NCBI RefSeq assembly: GCF_003439125.1
Contig: NZ_QSUU01000001.1
Coordinates: 1-64,000 of the forward strand
Length of the DNA: 64,000 nt
From: Collinsella sp. OM04-5
GTDB taxonomy: Bacteria > Actinomycetota > Coriobacteriia > Coriobacteriales > Coriobacteriaceae
Direction of reading: 5' to 3'
Part shown: in pieces, positions 40,911-49,872 of the stretch
Numbering within the stretch: the stretch's first letter is position 1
How the letters are laid out: each line of letters starts with the position of its first letter
Notes under the pieces: generated by a model
The model's input: only the letters and a program-made list of their open reading frames with translations
The model's database searches: none
What the model was told of the DNA's origin: nothing
Translations under genes and position numbers: made by a program

Positions 40911-41252
40911 CTACTCCCAGGCTCCCCACACGTCGGGACAATAACCGACGGTGGCCTTTTTGCCGTTGCGCACGATGGGCTCGGCCAGAACCTGCTGGTT
41001 TTCGAGCAACTTGTCGAAGCGCTGGCTAGGGGTGAGGTGCTGGATGAGCGCGAGCGTCTCCTCGTCTTTGGCCTTGGGGTTGAGCAGCTTGTCGATGCCG
41101 CCGACCTCCTGCATCACGCTCGTGAGCTCGCCCTTGCTCATCTCCTTTTCTTTAAGGTCGATAAACTGCACCTTAATGCGGCGCTCCTTAAAATAGCGCT
41201 GGGCCTTCTTGGTGTCGAAGGACTTCTTAGTCCCGAAAATTTGAATATTCAT
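40911..41252 (-). CDS. ArsC/Spx-family protein
   Basis: The 113-residue thioredoxin-fold protein matches the ArsC-like family: NIQIFGTKKSFDTKKAQRYFKERRI, KLLNPKAK and PIVRNGKKATVGYCPDVWG. The usual CxxC or single Cys at residues 10-13 is replaced (TKKSFDTKK), so the redox centre is missing at the normal site; arsenate reduction is therefore unlikely. It may be a regulator-like or structural member. It lies 17 nt after the flavodoxin-like gene on the same strand. Confidence 0.75.
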   Translation of the reverse strand: MNIQIFGTKKSFDTKKAQRYFKERRIKVQFIDLKEKEMSKGELTSVMQEVGGIDKLLNPKAKDEETLALIQHLTPSQRFDKLLENQQVLAEPIVRNGKKATVGYCPDVWGAWE

Positions 41253-41269
41253 ATCTATGTTCCGCCGTT

Positions 41270-41893
41270 CTACCTGATGAAGTTGGTCCTAGCGCGATCG
41301 GCCTGGGGGGCTTCGATGCCGGCGGCCTTTCCAGCCTCGATGCAACGTAGGAGCCAGGCCATGTTTTTGCCGATGTTTCGCATGGTGGCAAGGCCTTCGG
41401 CGTCCTGGGCGGCCTCGCCCGGCATGGCGCCAAAGACGTTGTTCCAGTAGGTGGATGCCACCACGGGCATCTGGTTGATGGTGAAGTACTTGTTGAGCAC
41501 ATCGAAGGTGGTCGACGTGCCACCGCGACGGGCAACGGCGACAGCGGCGCCCGGCTTGTGCGCAAAGGCCTTGCTGCCGGCATAGAATGCGCGGTCGAGT
41601 GCCGAGAGGATGCGTCCGCTGGGGTGCGCATAGTAGACGGGCGAGCCAAAGACAAAGCCGTCTGCCTGCTCGGCAGCGGCAATCAGCTCGTTGACTACAT
41701 CGTCGTCAAAGGTGCAGCGGCAATCGAGCTTGCCGCACTGGCCGCACCCGATGCAATCGCGAATAGGCTTGGCGCCCAGCTGAAACATCTCGGTATCGAT
41801 ACCCTCGGCGTTGAGCTGCTTGGCGACCTCGGCGAGTGCGCGGGCGGTGTTGCCGTTTGCCTTGGGGCTGCCATTGACCAAAAGAACCTTCAT
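41270..41893 (-). CDS. NAD(P)H-dependent FMN reductase-type iron-sulfur flavoprotein
   Basis: The 207-residue protein has a flavodoxin-like fold: LLVNGSPKANGNTARAL binds FMN phosphate and FGSPVYYAHPSG the flavin ring. A Cys cluster, CIGCGQCGKLDCRC, is typical of the iron-sulfur flavoprotein group and could bind an Fe-S centre or serve in thiol chemistry. It probably passes electrons in the cytosol to an unknown acceptor. ATG 41893 is preferred to a GTG just before it. The ArsC-like gene follows in the same direction. Confidence 0.82.
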   Translation of the reverse strand: MKVLLVNGSPKANGNTARALAEVAKQLNAEGIDTEMFQLGAKPIRDCIGCGQCGKLDCRCTFDDDVVNELIAAAEQADGFVFGSPVYYAHPSGRILSALDRAFYAGSKAFAHKPGAAVAVARRGGTSTTFDVLNKYFTINQMPVVASTYWNNVFGAMPGEAAQDAEGLATMRNIGKNMAWLLRCIEAGKAAGIEAPQADRARTNFIR

Positions 41894-42004
41894 CACTAAC
41901 TCCCTCTGCTGTCGGTGACTTCTGCGGAGGATTATCGCACGAGCGGGCAGATGGCGTGGGGTGCGATGCGAAACGGGCTGTGTTTCGCATCGCGCTCCAT
42001 AACG

Positions 42005-43537
42005 CTAGTCCAGCTTGGTGCCCGGTACCTGTGGCGCCTCTCTAATCAGCGCATTAAGTTCGTTCAAAATGGAAACGGGCTGTCGGTCGACGGCGTCCAG
42101 ATGAAGCGTCGCCACGCGAAGGGGCGGCTGATATTCAAATGAGCCGAGGAGCACGGGCGATCCCAAGAACCGTTCGATTTCGTCTGCAACCGCGTCGGTC
42201 TCTTCGGGATCAAGCTCGTCAAAGAGCGCCACGAACATCGGTCCGGTCGAGCGGAACAGACGACCCTTGCCGCGCGAGCAATCCATGAGGCAGGCGGCGC
42301 TTTCTGCCAAAACGCGGTCGCCTGCATCAAAGCCAAAGCGGGCATTGACCTGTGCGATTTCGTCGATTTTAATGGCGATCAAGCCCGCGTTTCGTGCCAC
42401 GCGACGCATCTCGCCAATGGCGTTGACCAGGGCATGGATATCGCCCAGACCGGTCACGGAATCGGTCGTATCTGCCAAGCTTCGGTTGGTGACAATGCCC
42501 ACATACATGTTGGGCTCGGTATCGGTGCCGTCCAGGCGGTAACCTGTGCAGTCGCAAAGCGCGTATTTTCCGGCGGTATTCATGACGCGATACTGCATGC
42601 AGTGGAAGTGCCACGTGCCGTTTACCACCATATCGAGCTCGGCACGTACGTTGTCGCGGTCCTCGGGGTGAACACGGGCAAGCCATATATCGAGCGAGTT
42701 GTAGGGATGCTGGGAGGGTAGGTCAAAATCGCGCACGGCATTAACCGACCATTGCGATTCGCCGGTGTCGAGGTTAATGATGAACGGATAGCGTGTCTCG
42801 GAGCTCATGGAGATCGCTTGGAACACTCGATCGTTGCAGGGGGGGGGTTGTTCGGTGACCGGGCGTTGCGGCGCATCGCCTTCTTCCGGTTGTTGCACAC
42901 GGTACATGAGCTTGTAGCGATACATTTTGCGGTCGGCGTCCTTTGTCATCTGGCGACGCGTATCGCCTGCAAGCGGGTCGACGCGCGAGCAGCCAAAACT
43001 AAAGCTGGCGATCATGGGCGCCTTGTCGCCTGATGTTGCCTCGATAAGATTGGCACGCGTCCGCTCCAGGCGCTGCTCGAGCTCGGCTTCGTCTGTCGTG
43101 GGGGATATAAGTACAAATTCGTCTCCACCGATACGGAACAGCAGCTCATCGTGCTCCATTGTCTCGGTGAGCGCGCGGCAGATGCTCAGAATGTAGCGAT
43201 TGCCCTCGGCGTGGCCAAACTTATCGTTGCAATGCTTGAGGCGATCGATGTCAATATAGGCACAGGTGAAGGGGGTGCCTTTGCGCCAGAGCTGATCGAC
43301 ATGGCGGTCGAGTCCGCCACGGTTGCCAAGATTGGTGAGCGAGTCGATATAGGCGCCGCGCTCAAGCAGCTCGCGTTCTTGTTGCAGGATGGCGAGCGTT
43401 TTCTGCAGTTGCTCACCGATGGCACGCAACTCCGGGGGCAGCGCGGCAACATCGAGCTCGGTGGTTGAGGCCCCGTTCGCAAGTCGCTGAAGATGAGCGA
43501 TGATTGATTGCTCGCCCAGGTGATACGACTCGTTCAT
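42005..43537 (-). CDS. Diguanylate cyclase: GGDEF - PAS - degenerate GGDEF
   Basis: The 510-residue protein begins with a coiled helix (about 40-62), then a GGDEF domain with an intact signature RIGGDEF (135-141) and DIDRLKHCND metal site. A PAS-type domain follows at about 245-370 (WSVNAVRDFDLPSQHPYNSL). A second GGDEF-like domain (about 375-500) has lost its signature. No transmembrane segment is visible. The intact domain should make cyclic di-GMP. The gene is 124 nt from the related EAL gene upstream on the same strand; the two share a common ancestry over their first 380 residues. Confidence 0.83.
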   Translation of the reverse strand: MNESYHLGEQSIIAHLQRLANGASTTELDVAALPPELRAIGEQLQKTLAILQQERELLERGAYIDSLTNLGNRGGLDRHVDQLWRKGTPFTCAYIDIDRLKHCNDKFGHAEGNRYILSICRALTETMEHDELLFRIGGDEFVLISPTTDEAELEQRLERTRANLIEATSGDKAPMIASFSFGCSRVDPLAGDTRRQMTKDADRKMYRYKLMYRVQQPEEGDAPQRPVTEQPPPCNDRVFQAISMSSETRYPFIINLDTGESQWSVNAVRDFDLPSQHPYNSLDIWLARVHPEDRDNVRAELDMVVNGTWHFHCMQYRVMNTAGKYALCDCTGYRLDGTDTEPNMYVGIVTNRSLADTTDSVTGLGDIHALVNAIGEMRRVARNAGLIAIKIDEIAQVNARFGFDAGDRVLAESAACLMDCSRGKGRLFRSTGPMFVALFDELDPEETDAVADEIERFLGSPVLLGSFEYQPPLRVATLHLDAVDRQPVSILNELNALIREAPQVPGTKLD

Positions 43538-43661
43538 GATGGATGACCTCCTTGGATGGAACAATGGTTTGTATCTTACTCCCAATTCGGCTTAGATTGG
43601 GGTATTAGTTAGCTCATGGGAACAAACGCTCCCTCGACGGTGGCGTTTGCGCACGAGCGTA

Positions 43662-45899
43662 TTAGTTGCTGTCGGCACCATCGAGCAGTGCCTCAAAATC
43701 CTCCGCCTGCATGGGACGGTAGTAGAGGAAGCCCTGAGCGTAGCGGGCGCCCATTTGGCGTAGCATGTTTGCCTGCTCATTGGTCTCGATGCCTTCGACC
43801 ACAACGGGCAGATGGAGCGACTGCGCCATCTCGAGCATCGATGAAATGATTTGCACGCTGCGGCCATGATCGCCGTCGACGGGCACAAACGTGCGGTCGA
43901 GCTTGATGACGTCGACGTTGACGTTCTTGAGCATCGCGAGCGTGGACTGGCCGGTGCCAAAATCGTCCATGTAGGTCGAGAAGCCGCGGTTGTGCAGGTC
44001 GGCCGTCAGCTTATCCACAGCTTCGGACTCTCCCGTATAAGCCGTCTCGGTGATCTCGATGCGCATGAGCTCGGGCGGCAGATTGTATTGGTCGGCGAGT
44101 GCCCCCATATGCTCGGCAACGTCGCAGGCAAGGATATCCACGCGCGACACGTTGAGCGAGATCGGAACCACGCGAAGCCCTCGATCGATGCGCCCGCGCA
44201 GCCACGAGGCAACGCCCTGCCAAACGTATTTGTCGAGCGTCACCACAAAACCGCTTTCCTCGAGAGCGGGGATAAAGGTGACGGGTGAAATGAGGGAGCC
44301 GTCCTTGTCAATCCAGCGCGTGAGCGCCTCGGCGCCAGTGATCTCGCCGGTTTTCATGTCGACCTGGGGCTGCAGGTAGTAGGTAATGCGGCCGTTTGAG
44401 AGCGCGTACTGGAATTCGGTCAGCGTTTGGTGGAACGAGATTTCGCGTTCGTACTCCTCGGGGCGGAAAATGGCAATGCGCTCCTTAAAGTCGTTTTTTG
44501 CACGCCGATTGGTAAACATGGCCTTGGCCTGCGCATCGATGGTGATTTCCTCGTTGGAGTCGATGGGGTAGACGCCCATGGACGGCCAGAAACCCACGCC
44601 GTCATCGTGCTTGGCCACGGCCTCGTGAACGTGGCTATAGATTTGATGGACGGTGTCGTGCTCAAAGGGGATGAGTATGCAGAAGTCGTCTTGGCCCCAG
44701 TACCCTGCGACGCCCATGTCGGCATTCTCGATGTCCTTGAGGACCGTGCCCACATCGGCGAGCATGCGGTCGCCCTCGGTCTGTCCGTGCCATTCGTTGA
44801 ACAATCGCATGTGTCCCATGTCGACGGTGGCGATGCACCAGGCGCCGTCACGCCTTGTCTCGAGAAATGCGTTGGCGCGCCGCATAAACTCGCTGGGGCG
44901 ATAGAGTCCCGTGAGCGAGTCGATACGTTCGGCGATGGCGCTTTTGCGCTCCGCCTCGGGTATGGGGAGGCTGTCGTTGGGAACAAGCCCGCCAGCCGTG
45001 CGAAGGCGACGGTCGAGTTCGCCTAAAACGGCGGTCGCTTGATTGGTTAGGCGCTCGTAAAAAGTCGGGACGACTAGACAGACGGGGGTAATGGTGTCGC
45101 CTGCGATTTGAACAGGAGCGAAAACGGCCTCTTTTAGATGATGGACCAGTTGCTCGAATGCCTCGTGGTCCAGGTCGTTGCTGAGCACGACGAACTGGAC
45201 GCTTCGTGAACGGTAGACCCGGCTCCTGCCGCGGGTGATCGACAGCATACGGCCTGCGTATTCGGCAAGCAGGTTGTCGACAGCCTCGGCCCCGTAGAGC
45301 TCGTTGAGCTTTGTCGTGCCACGAACGCGCACCGCTATAAGCCCTGTCTCGCAACGATCGCGGCGGCAGGCATCGATAGCGTTGAGCAACATGCGCTGCG
45401 TTCCGAGACCCGTGGCGGCGTCGACGGTCTCGGCAAGCGAGTGGTTGACAAGTTCGCCGACATAGAGCGAGGGGGCATTTCCGTCGCCGTCGATGCGAAA
45501 CCCGCGAGCACGGCAGAGAACGTAGTCACCTGCGGCATTGCGCATGCGGTACTGCATGACGCGGCGGTGTTTGGAGCCGTTAAAGATCTGGTTGATGTCG
45601 TTGGCGTAGGCCTCGAGGTCATCGGGATGGACGCGCGTCTTCCAGAAATCGCGGCAGCTGTCTATGTGCTCCGAAGGAAGACCGAGATCGCGCAAGGCAC
45701 CTTGCGACCAAAGGGTGCGGTCCTTGTCCAAGTTCTCGATAAAGAAATAACGGCCTTCGTTGAGCATCGAAAAGGCGTCGAAAATACGGTCGCTTATTTC
45801 GAAGTCGTCGGTGTGGACTTGCGCGATATTACGTCGATCAAGATGCATGGCATGACGTAGCTTGTAATCGTACATGCGATGGTCGGCATCGAGCGTCAT
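43662..45899 (-). CDS. PAS - degenerate GGDEF x2 - EAL protein, C-terminal part of a frameshifted gene
   Basis: The 745-residue frame starts inside a GGDEF domain (DADHRMYDYKL) and continues with a PAS region, two GGDEF-like domains (the second with GQDDF in place of GGDEF) and an EAL domain whose catalytic residues are all present: EALTRW, SLNVSR, IEITE, MDDFGTG, IKLDR, VVVEGIE and QGF. It should hydrolyse cyclic di-GMP. The frame is split from the preceding part (45896-46378) by a one-base deletion near 45945; the stop of that part and the ATG here overlap as ATGA, so coupling could still give both pieces. It is closely related to the gene at 42005. Confidence 0.83.
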   Translation of the reverse strand: MTLDADHRMYDYKLRHAMHLDRRNIAQVHTDDFEISDRIFDAFSMLNEGRYFFIENLDKDRTLWSQGALRDLGLPSEHIDSCRDFWKTRVHPDDLEAYANDINQIFNGSKHRRVMQYRMRNAAGDYVLCRARGFRIDGDGNAPSLYVGELVNHSLAETVDAATGLGTQRMLLNAIDACRRDRCETGLIAVRVRGTTKLNELYGAEAVDNLLAEYAGRMLSITRGRSRVYRSRSVQFVVLSNDLDHEAFEQLVHHLKEAVFAPVQIAGDTITPVCLVVPTFYERLTNQATAVLGELDRRLRTAGGLVPNDSLPIPEAERKSAIAERIDSLTGLYRPSEFMRRANAFLETRRDGAWCIATVDMGHMRLFNEWHGQTEGDRMLADVGTVLKDIENADMGVAGYWGQDDFCILIPFEHDTVHQIYSHVHEAVAKHDDGVGFWPSMGVYPIDSNEEITIDAQAKAMFTNRRAKNDFKERIAIFRPEEYEREISFHQTLTEFQYALSNGRITYYLQPQVDMKTGEITGAEALTRWIDKDGSLISPVTFIPALEESGFVVTLDKYVWQGVASWLRGRIDRGLRVVPISLNVSRVDILACDVAEHMGALADQYNLPPELMRIEITETAYTGESEAVDKLTADLHNRGFSTYMDDFGTGQSTLAMLKNVNVDVIKLDRTFVPVDGDHGRSVQIISSMLEMAQSLHLPVVVEGIETNEQANMLRQMGARYAQGFLYYRPMQAEDFEALLDGADSN

Positions 45900-46378
45900 G
45901 CGATTGGAAGCTTCGCCCAGGGCGGGGCGGCATGTGACACTCCGTAGCTAAACGAGTGAGGCATCTCGGAATCGTTATTTTTGAGCAGGACCGTTCGGCA
46001 GTGTTCCAGACGCTCGGCAAGGTCGTCCTCGGTTGCAATCGTAGATAGGATGGCAAACTCGTCGCCGCCTATGCGAAACGCCGCCTCGTCCACTTTCATA
46101 TACAGCTTGAGATAGAGGCTTACCTGCAAGATATAGCGGTTGCCCTCGTCATGCCCAAAGACGTCGTTGCAGTGCTTGAGATTGTCGATATCGATGAACG
46201 CCATGGTAACGGGGGCGTCCTGCTCCCAGAGCTCCTCGAGGGAGCGGGTAAAGCCGCCGCGGTTGCCAAGTCCGGTGAGCTGGTCGGTAAAGGCAGTCCT
46301 GATCAGGTCATCCTGACGCTCGAGAAGGTCACGGATGGTCTTTTCGAGCGTCTCGGTGTAATTGCTGGCGATATCCAT
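45896..46378 (-). CDS. GGDEF domain, N-terminal part of the frameshifted EAL gene
   Basis: The 160-residue frame has a GGDEF domain with RIGGDEF (102-108) and FIDIDNLKHCND, and stops early after SYGVSHAAPPWAKLPIA. In the paralogue at 42005, this place continues without a break as the end of the domain and the PAS region. Inserting one base near 45945 restores SYGVSTCRPALGEASNRMT, of the same length as the paralogue. ATG 46378 is preferred to 46435, which lacks support. Probably one gene with the part at 43662-45899. Confidence 0.8.
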   Translation of the reverse strand: MDIASNYTETLEKTIRDLLERQDDLIRTAFTDQLTGLGNRGGFTRSLEELWEQDAPVTMAFIDIDNLKHCNDVFGHDEGNRYILQVSLYLKLYMKVDEAAFRIGGDEFAILSTIATEDDLAERLEHCRTVLLKNNDSEMPHSFSYGVSHAAPPWAKLPIA

Positions 46379-46702
46379 GCTGTAAGCGGCTTTCTGAGGT
46401 CGGGGTGTATTGCGTCGGGCGAGCTCGTTGTACACACGCGTTGCTGCTCAACGCTTTGCGTGTATCCAGGCCCCCGCCTTGCTGCGTTGTTGGGTTACTT
46501 TGCCGGTCCGTGTTCGCTATTGATGAATGCCCAATAGTATAAACAACAATATTGGATTGCATATGGCTGTCCCTGCTGCGGGCGGCTCTTATTTGCCAAA
46601 CGGTAGCGCGACGATGCGATGTTCGATATAAATGCGACCGAGGCGATATATGTTGACGGGTATACTTGTTCCGGTATAAAACGCAGGAACGGAGATGGTT
46701 GC

Positions 46703-47572
46703 ATGGCACAGCCGGATACGACGCGCACGGTGGGGCTGGCGCTCGAGGGAGGCGGCTACCGCGGTATGTATACGGCGGGCGTGCTCGACGTATGGATGGA
46801 GCATGGCTTAACCTGCGACCATATGGTGGGCGTCTCGGCGGGCGCGGCGTTTGGCTACAACTTTAAATCGCGCCAGATCGGCCGCGCCATTCGCTACAAC
46901 AAGGCCTATTGCGCCGACAAGCGCTATGCGAGCGTGACGAGCTGGTTGCGAACCGGCGATATGTTCAATGCCGAGTTTGCCTATCATGAGGTGCCCATCG
47001 AGCGCGATCCTATTGACCTGGAGGCATATCGCGCCTGCCCTATGCGGTTTACCTGTGTGTGCACCGATATCGAGACGGGCAAGGCCGTCTACCACGACCT
47101 GCCCTATGGCGACGAGCGGGATATCGAGTGGATCCGGGCATCGTCGGCGATTCCCGTGGCGACGCGTCCCGTTGCTATTGACGGGCATAAGTATCTGGAT
47201 GGTGGCGTGGCCGATTCTATTCCCAGTGCATGGCTGTTTGCGCAGGGGTATGACCGCAATATCGTGGTGCTCACGCAGCCGGCGGGCTTTGTGAAGCAGC
47301 CCAACAGCGTGATGCCCATGCTGCGTCGCGTGTTCCGTCACTATCCGGAGTTTGTCGCAGCGCTTGAGCGTCGACATGAGGTCTACAATGCCACGCTCGA
47401 TGACCTGGCACGTCGCGAGGCTGCCGGCGAGATCTTTGTGGTGCGGCCGAGCGAATCGGTGAAGGTGCCGTCGCTGTGTCGCGAGCCCGATGAACTTGAA
47501 CGCATCTACCAGATTGGTCGCCGCGATGCGGAGGCGACCTTGCCGGCGTTGGAATCGTATCTGGCGGGGTAG
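46703..47572 (+). CDS. Patatin-like phospholipase
   Basis: The 289-residue protein has the patatin oxyanion loop EGGGYRGMYTAG (15-26), the nucleophile motif GVSAG (Ser45) and the DGG catalytic aspartate motif YLDGGVADS (Asp166). This is the complete Ser-Asp dyad. Members hydrolyse phospholipids or other lipid esters; RSSA-like bacterial forms are common. No signal peptide is present, so it is cytosolic. GGAGATGGTTGC precedes ATG 46703. It is divergent from the GGDEF/EAL genes and followed by a periodic hairpin array. Confidence 0.9.
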   Translation: MAQPDTTRTVGLALEGGGYRGMYTAGVLDVWMEHGLTCDHMVGVSAGAAFGYNFKSRQIGRAIRYNKAYCADKRYASVTSWLRTGDMFNAEFAYHEVPIERDPIDLEAYRACPMRFTCVCTDIETGKAVYHDLPYGDERDIEWIRASSAIPVATRPVAIDGHKYLDGGVADSIPSAWLFAQGYDRNIVVLTQPAGFVKQPNSVMPMLRRVFRHYPEFVAALERRHEVYNATLDDLARREAAGEIFVVRPSESVKVPSLCREPDELERIYQIGRRDAEATLPALESYLAG

Positions 47573-47594
47573 GGCAAGCTGCCGTGGACTCGGC

Positions 47595-47764
47595 GGAAAG
47601 CGCGTCCCAGAATGAGCGCTCAGAACGGGTTACAGTTTCCCAAGCGGTGGGGTTTCGGAAAGTACGTCCCGGAATATGCGTTCAGACTGGGATGCGGTTT
47701 CTCGTTGAGCCTCTATATGGAAAGCGCATCCCGGAATGGAGGTCCAAACTGGGATGCGCTTTCC
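47595..47764. repeat. Array of three hairpins with exact 62-bp period
   Basis: Units start at 47595, 47657 and 47719, each with GGAAAG at the start. The last is perfect: GGAAAGCGCATCCC (47719-47732) pairs with GGGATGCGCTTTCC (47751-47764). The middle unit has about four mismatches and the first is more decayed, yet all keep CGTCCC or CATCCC and a GGG return half. The array lies between the patatin gene and the convergent thiE gene. Confidence 0.85.
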
Positions 47765-47808
47765 GCTATTGAAGATATGAGGCTGCGAATCAGCTGTTCG
47801 GCCTATGC

Positions 47809-48504
47809 CTATGCCTGCTGCCAGGTGTCGACGAGCTCCTTGGCCGCGGCGTAGGGATCATCGGCGCTGCAGACGGCGCTCACCACAAAGAAGCCGTCGA
47901 CGCCGGTGGCCTTAAGCTGCGGCAGGTCGGCCGTCTTGACGCCGCCGCCCACCACGATGGGCACGGGGCTTGCCGCGTGGAGTGCGGCCAGGTCCTCAAA
48001 GCTCTTGGTGATGATGGAGCCGTCGGCCGCGCGTCCGCAGTCGCGCTTGGTCTCGGTCTCGTGGAGCGGGCCGATGCCAAGGTAGTCGACCAAACTCATG
48101 TCGGCGGTCTTGACGTACTCGAGCATCTCCTCGCAACGGGCCGAAAGGCCCACGATGGCATCGGGGCCCAAAAGTTTGCGGCAGACCTCGACGGGAATAT
48201 CGCTCTGGCCCACGTGCACGCCGTCGACAGCAATGCCCTGCTCGCGCGCGGCGAGTACGCAGTCCAGGCGGTCGTCGATCAGCAAAGCGACCTGACCGGT
48301 CTTGCCAGCCTGTGCGATTGCCTGCGCGGCGTCGCCGGTCAGCGCGATGATCTCGCGGGCGCTTGCCACCTTGGAGCGCACCTGGATGCAGGTAAAGCCG
48401 GCATCGAGTGCCTGGGCCACCACATCGCCCACGGGGCGCCCGAGCGTGTTTTCGGGGCCGAGTACCAGATAGGCCGAGATATCAAGGTTGTCGCGGATGC
48501 TCAT
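47809..48504 (-). CDS. thiE: Thiamine-phosphate synthase
   Basis: The 231-residue TIM-barrel protein has the ThiE features: ISAYLVLGPENTLGRPVGDVVAQAL, IQVRSKVASAREII, LLIDDRLDCVLA, GVHVGQSDIPVEVCRKLLG, GIGPLHETETKRD and PIVVGGGVKT. It joins hydroxyethylthiazole phosphate to hydroxymethylpyrimidine diphosphate to make thiamine monophosphate. Its start overlaps the stop of the thiamine-binding protein gene by 4 nt. It is the last gene of the TPP-riboswitch operon. Spelling of the substrate-binding SxxK loop is normal. Confidence 0.93.
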   Translation of the reverse strand: MSIRDNLDISAYLVLGPENTLGRPVGDVVAQALDAGFTCIQVRSKVASAREIIALTGDAAQAIAQAGKTGQVALLIDDRLDCVLAAREQGIAVDGVHVGQSDIPVEVCRKLLGPDAIVGLSARCEEMLEYVKTADMSLVDYLGIGPLHETETKRDCGRAADGSIITKSFEDLAALHAASPVPIVVGGGVKTADLPQLKATGVDGFFVVSAVCSADDPYAAAKELVDTWQQA

Positions 48505-48842
48505 CGTGCTTCCTCCTGCTTTTTGATCTGTGCTTCCATGCGCTCGAGTTTGCCGGTCATGGTGTCGGTAAATCCGGGTCGAATATCGGCTTTGAGCACA
48601 ACTTCGGTGCGGATGCCCTTGCTCGCCAACACAAAGGTCGCGTCGCGCACGACCTGCATGACCTCGTCCCAGTCGCCCTCGATCTCGGTGAACATCGAGG
48701 TGGTGCGGTTGGGAAGGCCGCTCTCGCGAATGACACGCACGACCTCGGCGACCTCGGCGGACAGCTCATCGCCGGTACCGCATGGGGCGATGGCCACGGC
48801 GACGAGTGTGTTCATGCCGGCATCGGTTGCGGGCTCGGACAT
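48501..48842 (-). CDS. MTH1187/YkoF-type thiamine-binding protein
   Basis: The 113-residue protein matches the MTH1187 (DUF77) family: NTLVAVAIAPCGTG, EVVRVIRESGLPNRTTSMFTEIEGDWDEVMQVV. Members bind thiamine or hydroxymethylpyrimidine compounds and often lie in thiamine operons. It is between thiM and thiE, 3 nt after thiM and overlapping thiE by 4 nt, so all three are translated as one unit. Its position makes a role in thiamine salvage very likely; direct activity is not evident from sequence. Confidence 0.85.
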   Translation of the reverse strand: MSEPATDAGMNTLVAVAIAPCGTGDELSAEVAEVVRVIRESGLPNRTTSMFTEIEGDWDEVMQVVRDATFVLASKGIRTEVVLKADIRPGFTDTMTGKLERMEAQIKKQEEAR

Positions 48843-48845
48843 GGC

Positions 48846-49685
48846 TTATGCCTCCTCGAGCTCGAGTCGGTTATCGGCAATGTCCTGGGCGGTCGCGCGG
48901 TAGAGCTCGTCGATAAAGGCGACCTTAAAGCTTGCCGGGGCATCGGCGACGGCGGCGGCACGCGTGCCGGCAACGTTGTAGACGGCGGCACCGCAGACGG
49001 CTGCCGTAAACGGATCGGCGGCGCAGGCATACACGGCCAGCACGCCGCCCTGCGAGCAGCCGCAACCGGTGATCTTGGACATGAGCGGGCTGCCGCCGTG
49101 GGACTTGGCCACGGTTGTGCCGTCGGTAATCAGGTCGACTTCGCCCGAGACCACAACGGCGCCGCCGGTGTAGCGGGCGAGCGCCACGGCGGCATCGCGG
49201 GCAGCGTCTACCGTGTCGGTGGTATCGACACCGCGCACGCGGCTCAGATCGGCCGCCTCACCCTCAAGACCCCACAGGCCGGCGAGCGCGATGATCTCGG
49301 AGGCGTTGCCGCGCACGATGGCGGGCTTGTACTGCTTGAGTTCGTTTACCAACTGGGTGCGCAGGCTACCGATGCCCAGGCCAACCGGATCGAGCACCCA
49401 GGGCTTGCCGGCGTCGTGTGCCGCCTTGGCCGCGCGGGGAATCGTCTGCTCGTAGATGGGGAAGAGTGTGCCCATGTTCAGATAGATGGCGCCGCCGCCG
49501 GCAACGAGCGCCTCGCCCTCGTCGGGCAGATAGACCATGGCGGCCGATCCGCCCACGGCGAGCTGCGCGTTGGCGACAAAGTCAATCGTCACCGTGTTGG
49601 TGATGGAGCCCGCCATCGGATTGTTGGCACGAATCTCCTCCACGGCCTTGACCACGTTTTGCTTGAGCTGTTTCGAATCGATCAC
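48846..49685 (-). CDS. thiM: Hydroxyethylthiazole kinase
   Basis: The 279-residue ribokinase-fold protein shows ThiM features: VTIDFVANAQLAVGGSAAMVYLPDE near the start, WVLDPVGLGIGS, IVRGNASEII and the active-site Cys in ITGCGCSQGG. It phosphorylates 4-methyl-5-hydroxyethylthiazole, the salvage partner of ThiE. It is the first gene after the TPP riboswitch and terminator. AAGGAGGC lies before ATG 49685. No thiD is in the window. Confidence 0.93.
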   Translation of the reverse strand: MIDSKQLKQNVVKAVEEIRANNPMAGSITNTVTIDFVANAQLAVGGSAAMVYLPDEGEALVAGGGAIYLNMGTLFPIYEQTIPRAAKAAHDAGKPWVLDPVGLGIGSLRTQLVNELKQYKPAIVRGNASEIIALAGLWGLEGEAADLSRVRGVDTTDTVDAARDAAVALARYTGGAVVVSGEVDLITDGTTVAKSHGGSPLMSKITGCGCSQGGVLAVYACAADPFTAAVCGAAVYNVAGTRAAAVADAPASFKVAFIDELYRATAQDIADNRLELEEA

Positions 49686-49706
49686 TGCACATGCCTCCTT
49701 GGCATA

Positions 49707-49738
49707 GAAAAGGGGCGCTGTGCATAGACAGCGCCCCT
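49707..49738 (-). terminator. Riboswitch-controlled terminator before thiM
   Basis: AGGGGCGCTGT (minus strand) pairs with ACAGCGCCCCT around a short loop and is followed by TTTTC. It lies between the TPP aptamer and the thiM start, as expected for control by attenuation. Confidence 0.85.
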
Positions 49739-49752
49739 AAAAAGGCGGCATG

Positions 49753-49838
49753 CTCCCTACGCCAGCATTAACTGACAGGTTCAAAGGATTGGGCCCCATG
49801 CCCTCTCAGCCTTGTGGTTTGCACCGCCGGCACTCCCG
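49753..49838 (-). promoter_or_regulatory. TPP (THI-box) riboswitch aptamer
   Basis: The minus strand carries the conserved TPP aptamer blocks in order: CGGGAGTGCC, then GGCTGAGAGGGC, then CCTTTGAACCTG and GCTGGCGTAGGGAG. A terminator follows, then thiM. When thiamine pyrophosphate is bound, transcription should stop. The spacer between the two central blocks is normal. Confidence 0.92.
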
Positions 49839-49872
49839 CATCGAATCTGTTGTTCCCTATACTAGCGCACCT

